Positions 26,558 through 35,391 of a DNA stretch of 64,000 bases are shown here, in pieces. The position numbers and the translations under genes are program-made. The notes below the pieces were generated by a model. The model was not told the origin of the DNA, made no database searches, and saw only the letters and a program-made list of their open reading frames with translations. Each line of letters begins with the position of its first letter. Within the stretch, counting starts at the first letter, position 1. Source of the stretch: an uncultured Candidatus Nitrosopumilus sp. (GTDB lineage: Archaea; Thermoproteota; Nitrososphaeria; Nitrososphaerales; Nitrosopumilaceae); assembly GCA_951812645.1 (NCBI GenBank), contig CATOSM010000001.1, positions 1,591,560 through 1,655,559 of the forward strand, written 5' to 3'.

Positions 26558-28015
26558 CTAAGATCCAAACGCCTCTACTTTGGCAAATGACTCGTCCATT
26601 CTTTGATGTAAGGTCTTATTCCAATCGTCAAATCCCGATGGATCTTTTGGATAATTATTGTAGTGTTCTACTAACCACTGATTTTCTTTTGACGTGTATC
26701 TTAGTCCATCTGCAACTGTCTTGTTCATTGCACCCCTGATTATCATTCCTATTTTTCCTAATCCTGAAAAATCCGGATGTTCGCCTTTGCTGATCGATTC
26801 AACATCTAGATTGCCTAAGAAATGTTTCATGCCGTAGCTAATCTGCTCATTTGTCATTTGCTGAACCAGCCGTCTAAATAATTCCAATCCAGCCGTCTTG
26901 TATCCGTACTCTTTGATGAAATCCAAATTGTATTGCCATAATCCTGCTTCTGAAACGTCATTTGCCTCTAAAGCTTGGGCTACATTACTTCCTAAAACGG
27001 TTCCTGCAATCAGTGCTGGCCCTATTCCGCCTGCATCAATTGGCTTTGGCATCCATGCAGAATCCCCAACCATCATGTATCCTCCAGATACCATGCAATC
27101 ATTCTGCCTTCTGACAGAAACCTGGAACACCCCTGAATTGTTATTGATATCCTGTGGCTCTTCAGACAGTCTTGCATTTTTAACCGCAGTATTTCTATGG
27201 AGGTATTCTTTCATCAGTGATTCAACGTTATCCTTCCTGCCCAATCTCCTGTTTCTTCTGTCCAGGAGGGATTTTTCTACACCTAAACCCATGTTGACTT
27301 TGGTGTCTCCCTTTGGAAATACCCAACCATATCCACCCGGTGCAATATCTTGATCTAAATGAATAATGCAATAATCTGGATCAAAGTCCGTTGGATTGCT
27401 TTCTCCTTTTTCAAAATGCATGATGTAACGTCCGGTTGATTCCAAATCCCTTCTGTCAATTCTTTTTTCAACTTTGGTAGAGTTTTGAAGGCCGTTTCTT
27501 AGCATAGATGTGACTCCCATGGCATCAATTACAATTTTTGATGTTTTTTTGAATGGCTGTTTTGTCTTGTTATCTACCCCTTGTATTCCAACGGCCTGCC
27601 GCCCCTCGTAAATCAAACCTGTCAGATTAATCTCATATTCAAATTCAATTCCCATTTTTTTACATCTTTCATTTTGAATCTCAGGCAGTCTTTGACGATT
27701 TAACATGAATCCTGCACCATCAAACGGAATCGCAGTTTCCAAATCCGGGGAGAATGCCATTACTCCTTTTACATCATGCTCAATTTCCGGTCTAGTCCAT
27801 TCCACCTTGATTCTTTCTGACATGAAATCGACTGCCTCTTTAGAGCATGCATCTCCACATACCCATCCTGCCAGTGATTTTCTACCTGGCAAAAATTCAG
27901 TATTTCTGTCAACAACTAAAATTTTTAAACTTTGATTTGAATAATGGGCAATAGCTTGTGCTGTAATGGTACCGGCAAGGCCTCCGCCTGCGATTATAAC
28001 ATCGTAATCTGCCAC
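26558..28015 (-). CDS. geranylgeranyl reductase family FAD enzyme
   Basis: A 485-residue flavoprotein. The dinucleotide fold IIAGGGLAGTITAQAIA is at residues 7-23, GWVFPKG and VGDSAWMPKPIDAGGIGPAL are the conserved substrate and FAD segments. It reduces the isoprenoid double bonds of archaeal membrane lipids, or of quinones. It contains several Cys in CGDACSKE. Single gene with its own promoter. Confidence 0.88.
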   Translation of the reverse strand: MADYDVIIAGGGLAGTITAQAIAHYSNQSLKILVVDRNTEFLPGRKSLAGWVCGDACSKEAVDFMSERIKVEWTRPEIEHDVKGVMAFSPDLETAIPFDGAGFMLNRQRLPEIQNERCKKMGIEFEYEINLTGLIYEGRQAVGIQGVDNKTKQPFKKTSKIVIDAMGVTSMLRNGLQNSTKVEKRIDRRDLESTGRYIMHFEKGESNPTDFDPDYCIIHLDQDIAPGGYGWVFPKGDTKVNMGLGVEKSLLDRRNRRLGRKDNVESLMKEYLHRNTAVKNARLSEEPQDINNNSGVFQVSVRRQNDCMVSGGYMMVGDSAWMPKPIDAGGIGPALIAGTVLGSNVAQALEANDVSEAGLWQYNLDFIKEYGYKTAGLELFRRLVQQMTNEQISYGMKHFLGNLDVESISKGEHPDFSGLGKIGMIIRGAMNKTVADGLRYTSKENQWLVEHYNNYPKDPSGFDDWNKTLHQRMDESFAKVEAFGS

Positions 28016-28019
28016 GATA

Positions 28020-28198
28020 TTGAGGTTTGTCTATCAGTATTTAAAATAATGCCATGAAATAATCTGCCGAATCAGTGCTTGGACTACTAATTGATAAGGG
28101 GGTCGGTTCGTCGCGGCGTCTTCAAAGCTTTCGCTCAGACTGGAGCGGCTGTTATTTCCTCATTCCCAAACTGTAGAGTTCTTTTATTCTTATTTAAC
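28020..28198. other. intergenic stretch with a GC-rich core, possible small RNA
   Basis: No gene is visible. Bases 28098-28170 are clearly richer in G+C than the surroundings and contain the hairpin CGCTC-AGACTG-GAGCG near 28134-28150. On the minus strand, ATGAGGA and CTGA could be weak C and D boxes. The evidence is insufficient to name an RNA class. Confidence 0.3.
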
Positions 28199-28627
28199 CT
28201 AGTCGGCAATCTGGAAAATTTCCGTAAATGTTTTGATCGTATCTTTCTTGTTGTAAATCGGTGCATGTATTTTTAGTTTTATCGCACCTTTTTCTTGAAC
28301 CCTTGGATTTTCTTTGATTAATTCCTGCTTGTCCATTCTCATATGGAATCTTGAATTTGCTGTTCTTTCTTCTATTTCGTCAATCAATCCATTGATTTGC
28401 TCTTTTGGTAACAACTCTAAAATTCTTTTCATTAGGTTTTGAGCCTGTTTTTTTACAATATTTGCTCTTAGCATGATTATGGGATTCTCATAATGCCCTT
28501 CCATTTCGTCGATTGCAAAATCCTCCTCTCTTAGTCCTAAAACACCTTCAAAAGATTGAAAAATTTTTGAAATATCCTCCGTTGCATGAATAATTACATC
28601 AATTGAAATTTCAATCCTGTATGTCAT
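28199..28627 (-). CDS. RNA-binding protein of the DUF54/COG1325 family
   Basis: A 142-residue protein starting MTYRIEISIDVIIHATED and containing GHYENPIIMLRANI and SRFHMRMDKQEL, the conserved pieces of this archaeal family, which has been linked to the exosome by genome context. It follows the S3Ae gene by 25 bases on the same strand, which supports a link to RNA or ribosomes. Confidence 0.8.
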   Translation of the reverse strand: MTYRIEISIDVIIHATEDISKIFQSFEGVLGLREEDFAIDEMEGHYENPIIMLRANIVKKQAQNLMKRILELLPKEQINGLIDEIEERTANSRFHMRMDKQELIKENPRVQEKGAIKLKIHAPIYNKKDTIKTFTEIFQIAD

Positions 28628-28652
28628 GATTGCAAAGAATAGCCCTTGATGG

Positions 28653-29264
28653 TTATGCTTCTAACAGCTTTGTTTCCTTATCTGCGGTTCTGATAAGTTT
28701 GACTTTTTCCAGACCCACATGTCTTACTTTGATGACTTTTTTGAATGCGGCCATGATGTCTGAATTGATTTTACTGTAACAAGTCGCTTGGACAAACTGA
28801 TCAATTGTCATTTCTGGGATTGTTTTGTTGATGACGTCTCTGGCAATCAATCTAAGGGCGTGCTGTCTTGACGTGTTTAACTGTCTGTGTGTTAGGGCAA
28901 GTAATTTAACCCTAAAAACATAGCCGTCTTTTGTTTTAATGTCAACAATGAAATTGATTTTTGATGAACCCCTTCTTACCAGACTGCGCAAAAATTCTTT
29001 TGAATATTCGTATCGTTTGAAAATCGTCTCAGCTCTTTCTCCATCTACTCTATTAATTTGGAAATAGATTTTGTATTGGTGTTGCGAAGGATCTCCCTTT
29101 AGGATATCATATAATGTGACTTCTAAAACTCGGTCTGCCGCATTTTCGTCATCCGTGATCGGTACGTATGCAATCGGAACATTGTTAAATGAATCTGGCG
29201 CATATACTGTAACCCAGCGTTTTTCTCGCCACTTGTCCTTTACCCGACCTTTTCTACGCGCCAA
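28653..29264 (-). CDS. rps3ae: 30S ribosomal protein S3Ae (eS1)
   Basis: A 203-residue basic protein with the family start ARRKGRVKDKWREKRW and the conserved FLRSLVRRGSSKI and LTHRQLNTSRQHALR segments. It binds at the mRNA exit site of the small subunit. It leads the pair with the DUF54-family gene. Confidence 0.93.
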   Translation of the reverse strand: MARRKGRVKDKWREKRWVTVYAPDSFNNVPIAYVPITDDENAADRVLEVTLYDILKGDPSQHQYKIYFQINRVDGERAETIFKRYEYSKEFLRSLVRRGSSKINFIVDIKTKDGYVFRVKLLALTHRQLNTSRQHALRLIARDVINKTIPEMTIDQFVQATCYSKINSDIMAAFKKVIKVRHVGLEKVKLIRTADKETKLLEA

Positions 29265-29304
29265 TCATTAACGACCTTTGAAGCCAAAATATAAGGGTAT
29301 GTCG

Positions 29305-30570
29305 CTAGATCTCTTTCTGATTTCCCATGTAACTCTGTAAAACACTGGGGATTTTGATATGGCCATCTTTGGTTTGGAAATTCTCCATGACCGATACTAG
29401 GATCCTACTTGTGGCTATCAGAGTACTGTTTAGAGTATGCACGTATCGCGTATCCTCGTTTGTTTTATCCCTAAATCTAATTTTTAATCGCCTTGCTTGA
29501 TATTCCAGACAATTTGAGCATGAAACAATCTCTCTGTATGCATTTTGACCTGCCATCCAGGCTTCAATATCATACGTTTTAGCTGAAATTTTCCCCATGT
29601 CTCCAGTTGACAGTAGCATTACCCTGTGAGGAATTTCTAAATTCCGATAAAATTCTTCAGCCACCGTCAACATTTTTTCATGTTCCTTCCAAGAGTCTTC
29701 GGGTCTTGAAAATGCAAACTGTTCAATTTTATCAAATTGATGAACTCTAAAAATTCCTTTTTGATCTCTTCCATGTGCCCCTGCCTCTTTTCTAAAACAC
29801 GGGCTTATACCCGCATATCTTAAAGGTAATTCCTTTCCTTCTAGAATCTCTCTTGCTCTCATTGCGGCCATTGCATGTTCGGACGTTCCAATCATGTAGA
29901 GATCCTCTCCTTCAACCTTGTAGATGACCTCTTCAAAATCATCTGCAATAACTGCCCCCTCCATGGATTCCCGGTTAATCATGTATGGGGGCTGAACAAG
30001 AGAGTATCCTTTTTTTGCAAGAAAATCCAGCCCATAGTGAATCAGTGCCTGATTTAGCCTCACCAGATCATTTTTCAAGTAATAGAATCTGGCTCCTGCT
30101 ACTTTGGCCGCTCTTTCCAAGTCCACCAAATCCAAATTTTCTGAAATGTCGATATGGTCGTTTACTTTGAAATCAAAGCTTGGAACATCCCCCCATCTTC
30201 TGATTTCTTTGTTTGCACTTTCATCCGTTCCTACGGGAACCGAGCCATGAACCAAATTTGGAATTGTTAATGCTAATTTTGAATATGTGCTTTCAACTGC
30301 CTCCTGCTCTGATTCTAATTTTGCAAGTTCAGCTGATACATCTCTCATTTCTGACAGGATCGGCGATGCATCTTCCCCCGCCTTTTTTTTTTGAGCGACA
30401 TCTGATGCCACTTTGTTTTTCTTTCTTCGTAATTCGCCTGTTTTAATTATGAATTCACGTCTCTTTTGATCAGATTCGATTAACGCATCCAAGTCAAAAT
30501 CTACGGCTCTCGCTTTGAGCATATCTCGAATAGTCTGTGGTTTTTCTTTGATTAACTTCGGATCTAACAT
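29305..30570 (-). CDS. serS: seryl-tRNA synthetase
   Basis: A 421-residue class II synthetase of the common (non-methanogenic) type: N-terminal coiled coil (ELRRKKNKVASDVAQKKK), motif 2 FRKEAGAHGRDQKGIFRVHQF near residue 260, and a C-terminal motif 3 region LNSTLIATSRILVSVMEN where the usual class II Arg is at ATSR. Its start overlaps the end of pcc1 by 7 bases. Confidence 0.93.
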   Translation of the reverse strand: MLDPKLIKEKPQTIRDMLKARAVDFDLDALIESDQKRREFIIKTGELRRKKNKVASDVAQKKKAGEDASPILSEMRDVSAELAKLESEQEAVESTYSKLALTIPNLVHGSVPVGTDESANKEIRRWGDVPSFDFKVNDHIDISENLDLVDLERAAKVAGARFYYLKNDLVRLNQALIHYGLDFLAKKGYSLVQPPYMINRESMEGAVIADDFEEVIYKVEGEDLYMIGTSEHAMAAMRAREILEGKELPLRYAGISPCFRKEAGAHGRDQKGIFRVHQFDKIEQFAFSRPEDSWKEHEKMLTVAEEFYRNLEIPHRVMLLSTGDMGKISAKTYDIEAWMAGQNAYREIVSCSNCLEYQARRLKIRFRDKTNEDTRYVHTLNSTLIATSRILVSVMENFQTKDGHIKIPSVLQSYMGNQKEI

Positions 30571-30812
30571 CGCTCTATCACCTTCAGTGCAACCTGGATA
30601 TGTTCCATTACCTCATCAACAGTATTGGTCAGCTGTTTCATATTCTTTTTACTTTCAAAATTAAAAACCAGTTTGCTATCAACATTCTCAACACAAAGAC
30701 CCAATCCCTCTGGAAAATCCACATTATCTGGTTCCAGTGCCTTTTTGACAGCCTCGGCTTTTTCCCTTGATATGTTATCGAGTATTACCTGCACCTGACA
30801 CGTTAACGACAT
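30564..30812 (-). CDS. KEOPS subunit Pcc1-like protein
   Basis: An 82-residue protein with the Pcc1 pattern: a beta strand (CQVQVILDN), EKAEAVKKALEPDN, then a strand with KLVFNFESKKN and a final helix with VDEVMEHIQVALKVIE. Pcc1 dimerises KEOPS and contacts Kae1. The gene overlaps serS by 7 bases and the RecJ-like gene by 38, a tightly packed chain. Kae1 and Bud32 are elsewhere in the window (4.4-6.4 kb). Confidence 0.75.
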   Translation of the reverse strand: MSLTCQVQVILDNISREKAEAVKKALEPDNVDFPEGLGLCVENVDSKLVFNFESKKNMKQLTNTVDEVMEHIQVALKVIERC

Positions 30813-32196
30813 TTACTTCCAAATATTTGAGAAAGTCATCCAATTTGTCTTTAGTTATTTTTGCTCCCGCAGCAGCATCATGCCCGCCACCAACGCCGTC
30901 AAATTTTTCGGCTCCCGTTCTCATCACTTCGCTGAGATTGATATTTGACTTGCATCCAAATGACTTTCTTGATGAAAACTTGATGGTGTTCTCTTCGGCC
31001 TTGGCTCTCAAGATTACTATTTTGCCTGAATTTTTCGGTGATCCTGCAATTAGTGATGAAATTGTACCTGTCATTGTTTCAGGGACTATGCCTTCTCCAT
31101 TTACCATAATGCACGTTTCACTTTCTGCCATTCTCCACCTCTCATTTGATAAAACGTTCATGTATTCTCTAATCATCTTTCTATAGTCTGTAAGAATGGC
31201 TTCGGCCTCTCTGAGAATCCTGTTTCTATCTCCCATGCATACTGCCATCCCGACTCCCGATCTATCGATTCTTCCACACGAGTTTAGCATGGTTGAAAAC
31301 TCTCTTCCGTCCCTTAGGAAACTCCTGCTATCCTCTCTTGGAAATGTGTATGTATGTCCGATTAATTCCGACATTAGTTCAGTGGCGTTTTTTCCAGAGG
31401 CAAATTTTGTAATTGATTCAATAACTTGCCTTTTTTCATCCTCACCTAGTTCTGCTGGAACCCTCCATCTCCCTTCTTCTTTGAGACTGATTCCAGACGA
31501 ATTTAGTAGAGAAAGACACGTGTCTCTATTCCAGGTCAGTCCTTCAATAAACGGCTGTGATGTAAATGCCAGGGCATCTGCCAATGGCCTTGTTTCTCTG
31601 CCTACAAGCAGTAAATCCAGGTCTACATCTACAAGACCCAATTCTTTGGCAGTATTGGCGATTTCAAAATTCTTGCCAGTAAATGATTTTCTTTCTCCCT
31701 GATCCTGCCTATCCCCTAATGCTGAAACTACTGCAATTGCAGACAAGTCGGTATTTCTCTCATCAAGTGCCACAGATGCAAGATATGCCATTCCTCCAGC
31801 ACATATGTCGACTCCCCCATCAATGCCATATTTCCACGAATTTATGACATTTTGGTTATCTGATTCGGCATCTGGAACTTGGTGATGATCTAAAACCATC
31901 CAATTATCCCCCAGCGTTTTATCCAACTCGTTTGCAAAACCTCCTCCAAGATCTGTCACAATGTGAAAATCCCTGGAATCCGTTTTGAATGATTCAAGAA
32001 CATTTTTGCTAAATTCTTTTGATGCTCTGACTGTGCAATTGGCCCCTGCTCTGATTAGAGCTTTAGCGATTATGCTTCCTGATGTTAGCCCATCACAGTC
32101 AATATGCGTTGTAACTGAGATTGATTTTTTTGATCTGATACAATCCAAAACTCTGTCTTTGAAAAATGAGAGTGATTCATCAAGTGATTTTGTCAT
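30775..32196 (-). CDS. DHH-family RecJ-like phosphoesterase
   Basis: A 473-residue protein with the DHH fold: HIDCDGLTSG (motif I) near residue 32, TDLGGG near 80, LDHHQ (the DHH motif) near 102 and GVGGGHDAAAGA of DHHA1 near the C-terminus. Archaeal RecJ-like proteins are single-strand exonucleases at replication forks or RNA nucleases. It overlaps the S15 stop by one base, as in many archaea. Confidence 0.88.
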   Translation of the reverse strand: MTKSLDESLSFFKDRVLDCIRSKKSISVTTHIDCDGLTSGSIIAKALIRAGANCTVRASKEFSKNVLESFKTDSRDFHIVTDLGGGFANELDKTLGDNWMVLDHHQVPDAESDNQNVINSWKYGIDGGVDICAGGMAYLASVALDERNTDLSAIAVVSALGDRQDQGERKSFTGKNFEIANTAKELGLVDVDLDLLLVGRETRPLADALAFTSQPFIEGLTWNRDTCLSLLNSSGISLKEEGRWRVPAELGEDEKRQVIESITKFASGKNATELMSELIGHTYTFPREDSRSFLRDGREFSTMLNSCGRIDRSGVGMAVCMGDRNRILREAEAILTDYRKMIREYMNVLSNERWRMAESETCIMVNGEGIVPETMTGTISSLIAGSPKNSGKIVILRAKAEENTIKFSSRKSFGCKSNINLSEVMRTGAEKFDGVGGGHDAAAGAKITKDKLDDFLKYLEVNVVNVSGAGNTR

Positions 32197-32645
32197 TACT
32201 CTAGTTGAGCAACCACGGATTTATACTTCCACGTTTTAGAAATCCTTCCAATTCTTTTGTAGTAGACTGACAGTCTGTGAACTTTGGCCTCAATTAATTC
32301 CAAAGATCTCACGTTTCTATTGTCTCCTTTGTTTGCCTTGAGGTGCTTTTGAAGACCTACTGCTTTTCTAACAATATTTTCAAGGTCTTCAGGCATTTCA
32401 GATTTCAAATCTTTTTCCTCTAAAATTTGACCCATGCTTTTTTTGGTAATTGGTTTGATTAGAGGAATGGAATGCTGATCTCTTAATTTAATTCCGATTT
32501 GGCTAGGAGTCAAACCGTCTTTAGAATACTTTATTACCAATTCTTCAATTTCTGCAGGACTCTGTGTAATCCATGAGGGTGCACGAAGTGTAGCTGGTCT
32601 AATGGAATGTGATTTTCCATGTCTGTGTGTGTGCATCCGTCCCAT
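32196..32645 (-). CDS. rps15: 30S ribosomal protein S15
   Basis: A 149-residue archaeal S15 with the N-terminal GRMHTHRHGKSHSIRP and the rRNA-binding LELIEAKVHRLSVYYKRIGRI segment. The ATG at 32645 (MGRMHTH) is preferred; an ATG 12 bases upstream also exists. Stop and RecJ start overlap by one base. Confidence 0.93.
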   Translation of the reverse strand: MGRMHTHRHGKSHSIRPATLRAPSWITQSPAEIEELVIKYSKDGLTPSQIGIKLRDQHSIPLIKPITKKSMGQILEEKDLKSEMPEDLENIVRKAVGLQKHLKANKGDNRNVRSLELIEAKVHRLSVYYKRIGRISKTWKYKSVVAQLE

Positions 32646-32769
32646 GATTTGGCTCATTATGGAGCAGAATTAAACGTTACTTATGCTAATCTCGTACATT
32701 ATCCCAAAAATTGAAGGTCGGAATAAAAGTTAAATAAGTCTCTGGCCCCAAAACGAGCAGGTAAACGGT

Positions 32770-33102
32770 ATGAATACAACAATAGTATTAACAGCATCCT
32801 TAATCGCTGTCTTCACTATCGGAATGTCTGCAAGTTCAGCAGTAGCATTCGCACAATACATGGGTAATGTAGGTAGCGAAGGTCAAACCGGATCATACAC
32901 ATTAGAGGAAGCACTTGAGATTCAAGCAAGAAGAATCGCAGCAGCTGAAGCAAATCCATCTTCTGGTTCAGGAACTCCATATCTTGATGCCAGTGGTGTA
33001 GTTGGCGCAGCCGTTATAGCAGGTGCGGTGTTCGGTGGTATTGCAGGAGCCTTCTTCATTAGAGGAAGATCAGGCAAATACGCAGCAATGGGAAGAGGAT
33101 AA
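32770..33102 (+). CDS. small exported or membrane protein, conserved-looking
   Basis: A 110-residue protein: signal-like helix (TTIVLTASLIAVFTIGMSAS...), an acidic/helical middle (YTLEEALEIQARRIAAAEA) and a Gly/Ala-rich membrane helix (VVGAAVIAGAVFGGIAGAFFI) ending in a basic tail RGRSGKYAAMGRG. The topology suggests the middle lies outside. A TATA-like AAGTTAAATAAG sits about 40 bases upstream. Function unknown. Confidence 0.7.
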   Translation: MNTTIVLTASLIAVFTIGMSASSAVAFAQYMGNVGSEGQTGSYTLEEALEIQARRIAAAEANPSSGSGTPYLDASGVVGAAVIAGAVFGGIAGAFFIRGRSGKYAAMGRG

Positions 33103-33271
33103 AAAACCTCACTTTTCTCTTATTTTATTATCCATTCTTAGTGTAAACTGAATTTGTTAGATTCATTCTTTCTGAATACTGATCTCGTACTTTGGAATAA
33201 TAAAGGGGCTCTGTAATCTTCGAGACCTGAAATGAATGTTTTTTAAAAATACTAAAAAACAATAAAAGAAA

Positions 33272-33538
33272 CTATTTGCATTTAAAAATTCTTTTTGCAA
33301 TTAGTTTTTGCTGAGGACTGTTAACAACTCTATAGACTACAACATACGGCGTAGCTGTAACTTTTGACTTGATGCGAGTCGTTTCAATATCTATTCCTGT
33401 CTTTTCCATTTTCTCCAGATTCCTTACGGTTATATTGATATTCTGTGCGACTTTTTTATAATTTATTATTGTGTCAGACTCTTTGATTTGTGATATCTGT
33501 TCTTTAAAAAGCCGAGAAAGGGATATCTTCCAGGTCAA
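33272..33538 (-). CDS. RelE/ParE-like toxin candidate
   Basis: An 88-residue basic protein whose C-terminal half (YVVVYRVVNSPQQKLIAKRIFKC) resembles the last strands of RelE-fold mRNA interferases. It starts with TTG overlapping the stop of a 41-residue upstream gene, the usual antitoxin-first coupling. The family is inferred. Confidence 0.45.
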   Translation of the reverse strand: MTWKISLSRLFKEQISQIKESDTIINYKKVAQNINITVRNLEKMEKTGIDIETTRIKSKVTATPYVVVYRVVNSPQQKLIAKRIFKCK

Positions 33539-33660
33539 TCTTTGAGTGACTTCAAGAGCGCCTCAACTGCCTTGTCAGCATTTGGATATGTGCATGCTAT
33601 GATGTCTTCTCCCTTTTGATATTTTCCGAACCCTTTGGATGCTTTCAATATTGTTGCCAT
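33535..33660 (-). CDS. 41-residue antitoxin-like protein
   Basis: Short frame starting MATILKASKGFGKYQKGED and ending ALLKSLKD. Its stop codon overlaps the TTG of the toxin-like gene by four bases. Size and coupling suit an antitoxin. Confidence 0.42.
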   Translation of the reverse strand: MATILKASKGFGKYQKGEDIIACTYPNADKAVEALLKSLKD

Positions 33661-33767
33661 GTTATTGTCATGACAAATTATGTATATGTACTTTACCAGC
33701 CACGCCTCTATCGATCTAGATTATTTTCACAATTTGAAATTTAACGAAATTGTTATGATGTGGGTAT

Positions 33768-33948
33768 TCAGTTTGTAATGACAATATTTTTTTTAGAAAT
33801 TACAAATTTTATTTTTTCAGGGTTTCCCAACTTTTCCACTATGGGTTTCGGAACTATGCATATTGCGCCTCTTGATTCATCAAGATTCAAACTCACTGTA
33901 AATTCCGTCTCGTCTTTTTTCCATCTTGTCAATAACGGCTAAATTCAT
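33768..33948 (-). pseudogene. AbrB-like DNA-binding protein, frameshifted at an A-run
   Basis: MNLAVIDKMEK meets a GGAAAAAAGACG run; with one A fewer it continues DETEFTVSLNLDESRGAICIVPKPIVEKLGNPEKIKFVI, which looks like the swapped-hairpin AbrB fold. Total length is one base over a multiple of three. A TTG at 33920 could also start a 50-residue product in the second frame. Confidence 0.45.
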
Positions 33949-33961
33949 TCTATCCATATTA

Positions 33962-33999
33962 ACCTTAAGGTAAAAATAATTCTAATATAACCTTAAGGA
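33962..33999. promoter_or_regulatory. paired CCTTAAGG palindromes
   Basis: ACCTTAAGGT at 33962-33971 and ACCTTAAGGA at 33990-33999, 28 bp apart, between the divergent AbrB-like and transposase genes. Spacing near three helical turns suits a dimeric repressor site; they could also be ends of the insertion sequence. Confidence 0.4.
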
Positions 34000-34011
34000 T
34001 AATATTAGTAC

Positions 34012-34969
34012 ATGAATCAAAGAAAGGAGAAGGCAAAACAAATGATTGCAATAACCGGCTATGCTTCTCAGTTTGAATCAAACAAATTCCGAGTACGATC
34101 ACAAACCAATCCGGATTCATCATATGTCGTAACCAAGACTGAAAACGATCTAAGATGTGAGTGCAAGGATCATCTATGCAGAAAGGCAGACTGCAAGCAC
34201 ATCAAGATCATATTGAATGTAATCATGAAAAACAGGCGCTACAAGAACAACACGTTTAGAACTGTGGAGAGATCCAACCTCAAACTCTACAAGTATTGTG
34301 ATTCAGGCAGGATAACCACAAAGGGAACCAGAAAGAACAAGAAACGTACAGTACAAATCTACAAGTGTCTGGACTGCAAGAAAAGATTCCCAGCAAACTT
34401 TGGATTTGAGAAAAAGCAGTTTGATTATGCCACGATTGCAGGAGGCCTTGCAGATGTACTATTCAGGAATGGGTGTAAGAGACATTTCAAATCACTATGA
34501 GATGTTATGTATTGAGGCATCATTCAAGACTCTATAATTGGGTAGCAAAATATTCCAATCTGGTCAGCAAGTATCTACACGAGATTGTAACAAGAACCAA
34601 AGATAGAATGATGGTAAGGGCAGACGAGGTATGGATTAGGGTAAATACATGAAATCCCCAAAGAATGTATTTGGAAAGAAGACAAATCATATCAGGCACA
34701 TTCACATTACAGGCAAAAGAGATCGTGATAACAACAAGATGGAACGACTCGATGGTGAAATCAGAGACCGAGAAAAAGTATTCAGAGGATTAAAGAAAAT
34801 TGATATCTCAATCATTGACGGAATGAAAGCATGCTATAATTTCACAAAAAAGCATGGAGCCCCAAATGGAAGAACCCCAAGCGAGGAAGCATCAATCAAG
34901 GTTGACGGTAAGAATAGGTGGAAAACAATTATCGAGAACGCCGGTCTTTACAAGGAAAATTCAGTCTGA
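34012..34969 (+). pseudogene. SWIM-domain DDE transposase remnant
   Basis: The first frame (34012-34500) has a SWIM zinc motif, CECKDHLCRKADCKH near residues 47-61, then a second zinc motif YKCLDCKKRFPAN. The frame is lost near 34495; RCYVLRHHSRLYNWV and RADEVWIRVN (first catalytic Asp) follow in another frame. An internal segment is missing near 34645. The last frame (34649-34969) has GKRDRDNNKMERLDGEIRDREKVFRG, the catalytic Glu region. It is a decayed archaeal insertion sequence. Its stop overlaps the start of the next gene. Confidence 0.72.
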
Positions 34970-35307
34970 TGGGTCTCGAGGATTACACAGAACCAATAAA
35001 GGAAATGTATATATCGCAGAAACAGAGCCAAATTATTATGATTCCTATCGTAGGTACTTTCCTAAGCATCCTCTCATCAATTACAGGACAACTAGGACCA
35101 AACTACGACCCACTATTTTACGATGTAATGATTTACATCTTCGGAACCATTATGTTCACAATATTCCTTCTCGGAATTATCTCATTCTGGTTGCGTGTAC
35201 ACGGCTGGGCTTACAAAGACAACCGTGAGAGATGGGTTGATGAATTAGACAGACACTTTGAAAGAGAAGGTATCGGTCTTATTCCAGACAACGGTAAATA
35301 CTGGTAA
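34969..35307 (+). CDS. two-helix membrane protein next to amo, candidate AmoY/AmoZ-type subunit
   Basis: A 112-residue protein with two hydrophobic segments (QIIMIPIVGTFLSILSSITG and DVMIYIFGTIMFTIFLLGII) and a charged C-terminal tail. It lies 1.1 kb from amoB. Accessory ammonia monooxygenase subunits AmoX, AmoY and AmoZ are known from archaea; size and location make this a candidate for one of the last two, but I cannot distinguish. The ATG used overlaps the stop of the transposase remnant, so the original upstream region may be lost; an internal ATG (MYISQKQ) is an alternative start. Confidence 0.55.
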   Translation: MGLEDYTEPIKEMYISQKQSQIIMIPIVGTFLSILSSITGQLGPNYDPLFYDVMIYIFGTIMFTIFLLGIISFWLRVHGWAYKDNRERWVDELDRHFEREGIGLIPDNGKYW

Positions 35308-35391
35308 ACTTACCGCTTTCATCTTTTCATTATTTTTGATATCTTTGAAAACTGTACTGTCTTTAGTCTTATTTTTTAGAGTCTGCAGAAA

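Noticed and set aside
28020..28198. RNase P RNA or C/D guide
   Set aside because: ATGAGGA and CTGA are present on the minus strand, but a good second D box and RNase P core motifs are absent.
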